Of a stretch of 64,000 nucleotides of DNA, positions 58,105 to 64,000 are shown one piece after another; the stretch's first letter is position 1; each line of letters starts with the position of its first letter. A model generated the notes under the pieces. The model was not told where the DNA came from. It did no database searches and was given only the letters and a program-made list of their open reading frames with translations. Source of the DNA: Nocardia miyunensis NBRC 108239 (GTDB lineage: Bacteria; Actinomycetota; Actinomycetes; Mycobacteriales; Mycobacteriaceae); assembly GCF_001613065.1 (NCBI RefSeq), contig NZ_BDBQ01000001.1, positions 248,001 to 312,000 on the forward strand, written 5' to 3'. A program made the translations under genes and the position numbers.

Positions 58105-59109
58105 TCACAGCAGTCCGCGTACTGCCGCCTCGATCTGCGGCGGGCCCGGAATGTAGGCCTGTTCCAGCGATTTGGCGTACGGCACCGGCGTGTTCGGCGC
58201 TGTCACGCGTGCCACCGGACCGGCCAGCTCACCGAACAACTCCGCGTGAATGGTCGCGGCGAGTTCCGCGCCGAATCCATTGCGCCGCACCGCTTCGTGC
58301 ACGACGACCGCGCGCTTGGTCTTGGCCACCGAGGCGAGTACGGTCTCGGTGTCCAATGGCTGCAACGTCCGCAGATCGACCACCTCGACATCGATCCCCT
58401 CCCCGGCCAGCTGCTCGGCGACGGCCAGACAATCCACCACCTGGCGACCGTAGGTCAGAATGGTGACGTCCGATCCGGCGCGCGCAATATTGGCCTTACC
58501 CAAGGGAACTCGATAATCCCCCACCGGAACCTCACCACGCGAGGCGAAGTAGAGCCCGAACATCTCCACGAAGACCACCGGGTCGTCGTCGAAAATCGAC
58601 GACAGCAACAGGCCTTTCGCATCGGCCGGATTACTCGGCACCACGACCTTGAGCCCGGCGGCATGCACCAGCTGAGCCTCGAGCATGTCCGAATGCTGTG
58701 CCCCGAATCCACCGCCGGCCCCGGTGGCGGTGCGTACGGTGATCGGCACCGGGGTACGGCCACCGGACATGTAGCGCAACTTGGCGGCATGGTTGACCAG
58801 CTGATCCATGCAGACGTGGGTGAAGTTCATCAGCATGATCTCCGGGACGGGCCGCAGTCCGGAGATGGCCGCGCCGATCGCGGCCCCCATGATCGCCTGC
58901 TCGGAGATCGGGGTATGCCGAATCCGTTGTGTCCCATACTTTTTACCCAGGCCTTTGAACACACCGAAACCGCCGCCGCCGGGCTCCTGGATATCCTCGC
59001 CGAGGGCGAAAACCCGCTCGTCGGTCTCCAGCGCGATATCCAGTGCCTCGTTGATCGCCTGGACGAAGCCCAGGGTCCGGGTCTGCACAGGCTGTTCTGC
59101 GATGGTCAT
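58105..59109 (-). CDS. 2-oxoacid dehydrogenase E1 component, beta subunit
   Basis: 334 residues, the standard length of AcoB/PdhB-type subunits. Signature regions: ERVFALGEDIQEPGGGGFGV, TPISEQAIMGAAIGAAISGL, EIMLMNFTHVCMDQLVNHAA, TATGAGGGFGAQHSDMLEAQ, and the C-terminal transketolase domain DVTILTYGRQVVDCLAVAEQ and EVVDLRTLQPLDTETVLASV. It contributes half of the thiamine-diphosphate site. It is translationally coupled to the alpha subunit (ATGA). With the lone lipoyl domain it forms an incomplete 2-oxoacid dehydrogenase set, closest in layout to acetoin dehydrogenase E1. Confidence 0.92.
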   Translation of the reverse strand: MTIAEQPVQTRTLGFVQAINEALDIALETDERVFALGEDIQEPGGGGFGVFKGLGKKYGTQRIRHTPISEQAIMGAAIGAAISGLRPVPEIMLMNFTHVCMDQLVNHAAKLRYMSGGRTPVPITVRTATGAGGGFGAQHSDMLEAQLVHAAGLKVVVPSNPADAKGLLLSSIFDDDPVVFVEMFGLYFASRGEVPVGDYRVPLGKANIARAGSDVTILTYGRQVVDCLAVAEQLAGEGIDVEVVDLRTLQPLDTETVLASVAKTKRAVVVHEAVRRNGFGAELAATIHAELFGELAGPVARVTAPNTPVPYAKSLEQAYIPGPPQIEAAVRGLL

Positions 59110-60095
59110 GCCGCCGCTCCTTCCGCATACACATCGGTGGTGAGTTCAGCCGGATCCGGCAGTGGAGCGTCGAACGCGAACTCGGCGGCATCGGCAACCT
59201 CGGCGGCCGCCGCCGCCTCGACGGCCTCGATCTGCTCGACCGTGGCCGCGCCCGACTCGATCAGTTGAGCCCGGAAGCGCGGCAGCGGATCGTTCGCCAT
59301 CGCCGCCGCGAGTTCCTCCTTGGGCATGTACCCCTGCTGATCGCCCATGACATGGCCGTGGAAGCGAAAGGTCATGGCCTCCAGCAACGTCGGCCCCGCA
59401 CCGCGGCGAGCCCGGCCGATCGCGTCGCCCGCGACCTGGTACATCGCAATGGGATCGTTCCCGTCCACAGTGACACCGGGCATCGAATAACCGGCTGCCC
59501 TGGTGGCGATGCTCTCCACCGAGGTGCCCTCGCGCAGTGGCGTGTACTCGGCGTATTTGTTGTTCTGACAGACGAATACGACCGGCAGCCGCCACACCGA
59601 CGCCAGGTTGAGCGCCTCGTGGAAGGCGCCGATATTGGACGCGCCGTCACCGAAGTTCACCACGGTCACCTGATCGGTGCCGCGCATCTGCGCGGACAGG
59701 CCCAGTCCGTTCGCGATCGGCAGGCCGGCGCCGACGACACCGGTGGTGACCATCAGCCCGTACTCCGGCGCGGTCACATGCATCGGTCCGCCCTTACCGC
59801 CGCAGGTTCCGGCGGCCTTTCCGAGGTATTCGGCCCATAGATCTCGCAGCGGCACCCCCTTGGCGACCTGGTCGTGTAGTCCGCGATAAGTGGTCACCAC
59901 GTAGTCGTCGCGCCGTAGATGCGCCGCGACCGAAGCCGCGACGAACTCCTGTCCGCGCGGCGAGTAGTACATGCCGCCGATCTTGCCGCTCAACATGTAT
60001 GAGCGATATTTCTCGTCCGACAACGCGATTCGCGTTGCCGTCGCGAAGATGTCCAGTTGCGCCTCGGGGCTTGGCGCGGGGGTCGATGAACTCAC
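59106..60095 (-). CDS. 2-oxoacid dehydrogenase E1 component, alpha subunit
   Basis: 329 residues. The thiamine-diphosphate motif GDG (149-151)...NN (178-179) lies in NFGDGASNIGAFHEALNLAS and VFVCQNNKYAEYT. GKIGGMYYSPRGQEFVAASV and GKGGPMHVTAPEYG form the substrate side. It decarboxylates a 2-oxo acid (or cleaves an acyloin) and transfers the acyl group to a lipoyl arm. An alanine-rich, acidic C-terminal tail of about 50 residues is longer than usual. It is coupled at both ends, to the flavoprotein gene (overlap 60092-60095) and to E1 beta. Confidence 0.92.
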   Translation of the reverse strand: MSSSTPAPSPEAQLDIFATATRIALSDEKYRSYMLSGKIGGMYYSPRGQEFVAASVAAHLRRDDYVVTTYRGLHDQVAKGVPLRDLWAEYLGKAAGTCGGKGGPMHVTAPEYGLMVTTGVVGAGLPIANGLGLSAQMRGTDQVTVVNFGDGASNIGAFHEALNLASVWRLPVVFVCQNNKYAEYTPLREGTSVESIATRAAGYSMPGVTVDGNDPIAMYQVAGDAIGRARRGAGPTLLEAMTFRFHGHVMGDQQGYMPKEELAAAMANDPLPRFRAQLIESGAATVEQIEAVEAAAAAEVADAAEFAFDAPLPDPAELTTDVYAEGAAA

Positions 60096-61738
60096 CTGAT
60101 CTCCTGATTCTTCGATTCGAGAATTTCGACGTCGCGACCTGACCCGGCCGCATGCTCACCCGCACGGCGGCCGGAGAAGACCGCATCGGCCAACGACAGC
60201 CCGGAAACGTAACTGTTGCTGCAGATTCCGACCGCCGCGCGTCCGGCGGCATAGAGGCCGGGCACGATACCGCCGCTCGCCCGGCGCACCGCCCCGGTGT
60301 CCTCATCCACCGCCAAACCGCCGAGGGTGATGAACGGGAACGGGTAGGCGGGGCTGACCTGCGGCGCCAGATTCACAGCGAAGTACGGCCCGCGGTCCAA
60401 CACCCGGCGATACGGGTCCGCCTTACCGAACCGGTCTGGCTGCCCTGCGGTGATGTCCTGGTTGTACTGCGCGATGGTCGCCTCGAGACCGGCCGGATCA
60501 ATACCACACGCCGAGGCCAGCCCCGCCACGGTGGCGGCCCGGCGATGACCGAACGGGCTGAAGATGTAGAGGCTCTGCGGGACCTGGAAGAACGCGCACT
60601 GCGAACGCGCCTGCCGCCGGGCCTTGCGCCACCCGGCCGCATCCAGAATCAGGAATCCGCGCCCGCCCTGCCGCTCGATCAGCGGCTCGGACATGGTCGC
60701 GCCGTAGAGCTGTTCGTTGGCGAAACGGTCGCCCGACAGACCGACCGCGACCCCTTCGAGAAATCCCGACGGAGGCGAGATGAACTTCCAGCCAGACATC
60801 TTGTGCAGGTGGCTGGTGGCGGCGTCCACCTGCGCACCCAGCCGCAGAGCCGCGCCGTCGTCACCGCCGGCGGCCAGCGGCGACACTTCGGTCCAGGCGG
60901 GCGCGTGGCGTCGTACCAACTCCTTGTTCTGCCCGAAGCCGCCGGTGGACAGCACCACCCCGCCGCGGGCCAGGACCCTGTGCCGAGCGCTCCGCTTGCG
61001 CTGGGCCGAAACGACTTTCGCCATCAAGCGGTCGCCCAGCGGCGGATGCCACACCTCTGCCTTGGCGGCGATCTCGGTGCGGACCTTGTGCCGGCGCCCG
61101 AAGACACCGGGGGCCGGGGCGTCGAATTCGACGCCCACCACCGCACCGTCGGCCACGATCAGCTCGCGTACCTCGGCCAGCGGCCGGAACTCGACGCCCT
61201 TGCCCAGCGCGGCATCTCGCAGCGTGGCGTAGAATGCGGCCCCGCTGAAATTCTTCGCCCGGACCCGGTGCCCGCGCGCGGCCGGGGCGACATTCTCCGC
61301 GTACTTCGGAACCTGTTCGTTGCCCGAGTAGTACAGAAAGTGGCGATTGGTCGGGTAGGACGTCTTGTACGGGCACAGGCTGCCCTCGAACGGCAGGCCC
61401 TGCGCGGTGAGCCACTCGATCATCGCGGGACTGCCGTCCACGAACCGGCGCAGCGTCTCGGTGCCGACCGCGTCACCGACCTCCCGGGCGAGATAGCCGA
61501 ACATGTCCTCGCCGGAGTCGGTGACTCCCGCCTCCCGCTGGGTGGCGGTCCCACCTCCGGCGTAGACGACGCCGCCGGAATGCGTCGTCGATCCGCCGCC
61601 GTAGAACCTGTCCAATACCAGCACCGAGGCGCCGGCATCCGCGGCCGCGATCGCCGCACACGCACCGGCGCCACCGAATCCCACGATGACGACGTCGTAG
61701 ACCTGTTCCGGCCGGGTCTCCGGTTCCCGCTCGCTCAC
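60092..61738 (-). CDS. FAD-binding dehydrogenase of the KstD/fumarate-reductase family
   Basis: 548 residues. FAD motif DVVIVGFGGAGACAAIAAAD (15-34) and acidic VLVLDR. The substrate-side loop STTHSGGVVYAGGGTATQRE, GGVVLSTGGFGQNKELVRRH, and the C-terminal FAD loop AVGICSNSYVSGLSLADAVF complete the family pattern. Relatives include 3-ketosteroid delta1-dehydrogenases and other enzymes that introduce a ring double bond. The KstD catalytic tyrosines cannot be aligned safely by eye. It is co-operonic with a Rieske oxygenase and ferredoxin upstream and E1 genes downstream. Membership in the family is firm, steroid activity is not. Confidence 0.85.
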   Translation of the reverse strand: MSEREPETRPEQVYDVVIVGFGGAGACAAIAAADAGASVLVLDRFYGGGSTTHSGGVVYAGGGTATQREAGVTDSGEDMFGYLAREVGDAVGTETLRRFVDGSPAMIEWLTAQGLPFEGSLCPYKTSYPTNRHFLYYSGNEQVPKYAENVAPAARGHRVRAKNFSGAAFYATLRDAALGKGVEFRPLAEVRELIVADGAVVGVEFDAPAPGVFGRRHKVRTEIAAKAEVWHPPLGDRLMAKVVSAQRKRSARHRVLARGGVVLSTGGFGQNKELVRRHAPAWTEVSPLAAGGDDGAALRLGAQVDAATSHLHKMSGWKFISPPSGFLEGVAVGLSGDRFANEQLYGATMSEPLIERQGGRGFLILDAAGWRKARRQARSQCAFFQVPQSLYIFSPFGHRRAATVAGLASACGIDPAGLEATIAQYNQDITAGQPDRFGKADPYRRVLDRGPYFAVNLAPQVSPAYPFPFITLGGLAVDEDTGAVRRASGGIVPGLYAAGRAAVGICSNSYVSGLSLADAVFSGRRAGEHAAGSGRDVEILESKNQEIR

Positions 61739-62094
61739 CGCACCTGCTCCTCACTGTCGGATATCTCTGCCGACTCCGCCGACGGCGGCCGCGCCGCCCG
61801 CTTTTCCACCGTGATGTCACCGGTCACCGTCAGCCGGCACGCGAGCCGGGTATCCCGCATCGACCAACCCCTGCGGCGATTTGTGAGCTGCCGCAATATA
61901 TTTCGCTCCTCGTCCAGGATCGGGCCTAGGTTCTCGTGCCCGTCGAGCACGCGCACCGCACACGCGGTGCAGCGCGCCTGACCGAAGCAGATCGTCGGCC
62001 AGCGGGCCTGGACCCGCAGCGCCGCCTCGAAGACGGTCTCACCGTCACGAACGGCCAGGTCGAACCCGGCGGGATCCACCCGCACGACTGCCAC
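61735..62094 (-). CDS. [2Fe-2S] ferredoxin, adrenodoxin-type spacing
   Basis: 119 residues. The cluster ligands are Cys36, Cys42, Cys45 and Cys86: C-x5-C-x2-C-x40-C in ICFGQARCTACAVRVLDG and DTRLACRLTV. The x5 spacing is that of vertebrate/bacterial adrenodoxin-like proteins rather than plant-type (x4). The N-terminus AVVRVDPAGFDLAVRDGETV is the usual beta-grasp start, and the last about 25 residues are an acidic tail. It is the probable electron donor to the Rieske oxygenase 6 bp upstream, and may accept electrons from an unlinked reductase, since none is encoded here. Overlaps the flavoprotein gene by 4 bp. Confidence 0.9.
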   Translation of the reverse strand: MAVVRVDPAGFDLAVRDGETVFEAALRVQARWPTICFGQARCTACAVRVLDGHENLGPILDEERNILRQLTNRRRGWSMRDTRLACRLTVTGDITVEKRAARPPSAESAEISDSEEQVR

Positions 62095-62100
62095 CTCGGA

Positions 62101-63435
62101 TCACCGCGCCAGAAACTGGTCGATGGTCTGGTGGCTGTTGACGATCATGGCCTCGTACCGTTCGGACAGCACCAGATCGTCGAGGCCCTGGGTCTTGAGC
62201 CCTTTCTGCTGAGCGGTGATGTTGGCGAAATCCTCTTTGAAGATCTGGGGCCAGTCCTCGACCGGAATCGGCCCCTCGAGTTCGGGCCGATCCTCGCTAT
62301 CTTCACCGGCCGCCGGAATCTGCAGCGCCCACACCTCGAAGATGCACGATTCGGGATCGTCGCCATTGGGGCGCACCCGGTACATGATCGAGTTCCCGTA
62401 GGCCGGCAACACGGTGATGTTCGGGAAGATATGGCCATAGCCGCTGGTGTTGGTCGGCGGCGGCGGCAAGGGGATGCCGGCGCCCTGCGCGTATTCGTAG
62501 AGCGCGCCGAAGAAGGCCAACGGGAACTGTTCGGGATCGATGCCACGTTCCAGCAGACCCTGCTGGATGAACATCTCCCGCTCGGTGGCGTAGGCGTCGG
62601 TGCCGAAGTACAGCGCGTTGTTGAACTGGATGAAGTAATCGGCCACGGTCATCCCCTCGACCGGAACCTCGCCGGACAGCGGCAACATATGCGCGTGGCC
62701 ACCCTTGAAACACTCGAACGTGCCACCGAAGGCATCGAGGTTGAAGTCGTCGTCGGCAGCTCCCATGGCCAGCGACGGATGCGCCTGCATCACGTGGTAT
62801 GCCTCCAGGAACGCCTCCTGGGCGACCTTCCAATTCCCCGGCAGGATCAGATGCCGCCACCACCGCACCTGCATCCGCTCGAAGCCGATCGGGGCCATCA
62901 CCTCGGCGATCTCACCCATCGCCTCCGATAGCGGCGGGGCCTCGGGATCCATGTTGATCCACACCATCCCGAACAGCTCGCCGACCTGACATTCGCTCAG
63001 CCGCAACGAGTCTCGCTCGACACAATGGGGGGCGAAACCGCGTTCGGCGAAGACGTAGGAGTTGGAACCGTCCAGGTTCCAGCGCCAGCCGTGGTAGGGA
63101 CAGACGATCTGGCCGCCGTGGAAGGTTCCGGTGTCGGTGGCCAGGGCGGTGGCACGATGGCGGCACGCATTGAAATATGCCTTGACCGTATTGTCGGCCT
63201 GGCGCACCACCATGATCGACTGATCGTTGATCTTGTACTCGGTGAAGTCTCCAGGGCGCGGAATCTCGTCCAGACGGCACGCCATCTGCCAGACGTGCGG
63301 CCAGAGCTTCTCCTTCTCGAGCTGCGCGAACTCCGGCGAAAAATACCTTCCCGCAGGAACTTTGGAGGAATCGGTGATTGCGAACGGGACTCCGGTGCTC
63401 GGCTGCTCGATCCGGCGTTCGGTGTGGATGGTCAT
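62101..63435 (-). CDS. Rieske non-haem iron oxygenase, catalytic subunit
   Basis: 444 residues from ATG 63435 behind AAGGAGGTG. The Rieske cluster ligands are Cys91, His93, Cys112 and His115 (FNACRHRATAL, IVCPYHGWRWN). The mononuclear iron site shows NWKVAQEAFLEAYHVMQAHP with His214 and His219; the distal carboxylate is further on. It resembles single-component-type alpha subunits of the ring-hydroxylating family acting on quaternary amines, aromatic acids or terpenoids; it is longer than KshA-type 3-ketosteroid 9-hydroxylases. First gene of a six-gene minus-strand operon with its own ferredoxin. A TetR gene lies upstream. Confidence 0.92.
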   Translation of the reverse strand: MTIHTERRIEQPSTGVPFAITDSSKVPAGRYFSPEFAQLEKEKLWPHVWQMACRLDEIPRPGDFTEYKINDQSIMVVRQADNTVKAYFNACRHRATALATDTGTFHGGQIVCPYHGWRWNLDGSNSYVFAERGFAPHCVERDSLRLSECQVGELFGMVWINMDPEAPPLSEAMGEIAEVMAPIGFERMQVRWWRHLILPGNWKVAQEAFLEAYHVMQAHPSLAMGAADDDFNLDAFGGTFECFKGGHAHMLPLSGEVPVEGMTVADYFIQFNNALYFGTDAYATEREMFIQQGLLERGIDPEQFPLAFFGALYEYAQGAGIPLPPPPTNTSGYGHIFPNITVLPAYGNSIMYRVRPNGDDPESCIFEVWALQIPAAGEDSEDRPELEGPIPVEDWPQIFKEDFANITAQQKGLKTQGLDDLVLSERYEAMIVNSHQTIDQFLAR

Positions 63436-63465
63436 GGCCAGCCACCTCCTTGTGACAGGGCTGCG

Positions 63466-63481
63466 ACGTAAGTAACTAATT
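63466..63481 (-). promoter_or_regulatory. AT-rich box and dyad before the Rieske operon
   Basis: The minus strand reads AATTAGTTACTTACGT, 12 of 16 matches to the 45726 box, 30 bp before the Rieske ATG. It is part of a larger dyad, AAGTAACT (63470-63477) and AGTTACTT (63486-63493), with an 8-base centre: a good operator candidate for the adjacent TetR protein. Confidence 0.5.
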
Positions 63482-63547
63482 GATGAGTTACTTTATGGAT
63501 GTGGCCCCGGTCACGTCAACGATTCCGGCAAAATTACCTAAATTCGT

Positions 63548-64000
63548 TTAATCATTGCGTTCGATCAGCAGGACTCCGGCCAGCAGCGCTTCGGTCGCGC
63601 CCACCGCCGCTCGATGCCGTTCGGCGGTGGCGGTCGCCGAGAGGTGAGCCAACCCCCAGGTCAGCGACGTCAGCATGTCCACCACGGACCGGGGATCGAT
63701 ACCGGGCGCCACCTCGTGGGCCCGCACCGCCTCGGCGACCAGCTGCGAGTACAGCTCGTTCTCCGCGCGCTCCCGGCGCGCCACCGCGGCACCCAGATCC
63801 GGATAGCGCGCGGACTCCAGGTAGACGGTGGCATCGAACCTGGCCACCGACGGATAGTCACGCACGCAGGCGATCGCCTCGTCCAGCAGTGCGACGAAAT
63901 GCTCGCGCAGCGTCCCGGGAAACTCGACCGCCCGCGCCAAGCGGCCCATCACCTCGTCGATGCGCGCGTTCAGCGTCGCGGTGACCAGGTCCACCTTGGA
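63548..64000 (-). CDS. TetR-family regulator, C-terminal part (cut by right edge)
   Basis: 151 residues are visible. The frame is open to the window edge (codons for Ser-Lys precede Val-Asp-Leu), so the gene begins outside, and the GTG at 63994 is not its start. The visible part begins just after the DNA-binding helices (SKVDLVTATLNARIDEVMGR matches the F-x-S-K-x-x-L-x-x-x region) and continues as the ligand domain: TLREHFVALLDEAIACVRDY, ENELYSQLVAEAVRAHEV, LLAGVLLIERND. It is transcribed in the same direction as the Rieske operon, 112 bp upstream of it, with a dyad between. It is a likely local regulator. Confidence 0.8.
   Translation of the reverse strand, partial: SKVDLVTATLNARIDEVMGRLARAVEFPGTLREHFVALLDEAIACVRDYPSVARFDATVYLESARYPDLGAAVARRERAENELYSQLVAEAVRAHEVAPGIDPRSVVDMLTSLTWGLAHLSATATAERHRAAVGATEALLAGVLLIERND

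Noticed and set aside
60152..61981. A 609-codon open frame on the plus strand
   Set aside because: Antisense to the flavoprotein and ferredoxin genes; composition (Arg/Gln/Asp/His-rich, no domains) marks it as a shadow.
63181..63200. TTGAC-CGTATT-GTCGG inside the Rieske gene
   Set aside because: The right half matches only three of five bases and it is within coding sequence; treated as chance.
1..64000. Search for CRISPR arrays, tRNA/rRNA genes, transposases, integrases and phage genes
   Set aside because: No repeat-spacer array, no tRNA-like cloverleaf or rRNA segment, and no recombinase motif was recognised, despite several pseudogenes.

Overview
The window reads as chromosomal DNA of a high-GC, mycolic-acid-type actinomycete; Nocardia is my best guess, with Rhodococcus or Mycobacterium as alternatives. 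The evidence is a complete yrbE-mce-mas operon, a mycofactocin-type short-chain dehydrogenase, a B-4DMT-type small membrane protein, many GTG starts, ATGA/TGATG gene overlaps, and repeated CoA-thioester gene families typical of sterol- and terpenoid-degrading actinobacteria. I see no rRNA, tRNA, CRISPR array, prophage or transposase.

Layout. 1-2.6 kb: N-terminal end of a cytochrome P450 (off the left edge), a wrecked amidohydrolase/small-protein pair, an SDR with a substituted active site, and a broken zinc alcohol dehydrogenase. 2.9-13.6 kb: ten-gene Mce lipid importer operon (yrbEA, yrbEB, mceA-F, Mas, RDD-Mas). 14-17.9 kb: acyl-CoA synthetase, a small two-cysteine protein, alpha-methylacyl-CoA racemase, and an enoyl-CoA hydratase with a frameshifted tail. 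18-25 kb (minus): mycofactocin-type SDR, CaiB CoA transferase, aldehyde dehydrogenase, a cysteine-less thiolase-fold protein with its DUF35 partner, a B-4DMT protein and an HSDL2-like SDR. 25.7-28 kb: DUF35-fusion/thiolase pair. 28-37 kb: GntR and TetR regulators, a crotonase plus two-subunit acyl-CoA dehydrogenase operon, VOC/isochorismatase genes, and a synthetase/crotonase pair. 37-45.6 kb: thioesterase, two amidohydrolases, MaoC hydratase, crotonase, second GntR, third thiolase/DUF35 pair, SDR. 45.8-51.6 kb: four acyl-CoA dehydrogenases and a CoA transferase. 51.7-57.7 kb: SnoaL, TetR, FAD monooxygenase, secreted hydrolase, synthetase, LLM pseudogene, EthD-like protein. 57.8-64 kb (minus): Rieske oxygenase, ferredoxin, KstD-like flavoprotein, two-subunit 2-oxoacid dehydrogenase E1, free-standing lipoyl domain; a TetR gene enters from the right edge.

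How it fits together (inference): the Mce system imports a hydrophobic acid or sterol-like compound; oxygenases and dehydrogenases oxidise it; three synthetases and two or three CoA transferases activate it; racemase, dehydrogenases, crotonases/MaoC, SDRs and thiolase/DUF35 pairs shorten it. The substrate cannot be named from sequence.

The most notable non-genic result is two shared sequence motifs. One is a dyad, YTGAC-N6-GTCAA, in front of at least six transcription units including a TetR gene. The other is an AT-rich 16-mer close to AATTAGTTATCTAAAT, in ten intergenic regions and usually 20-75 bp before a start codon in the same orientation. Together they suggest the whole window is organised as one or two co-regulated catabolic regulons.
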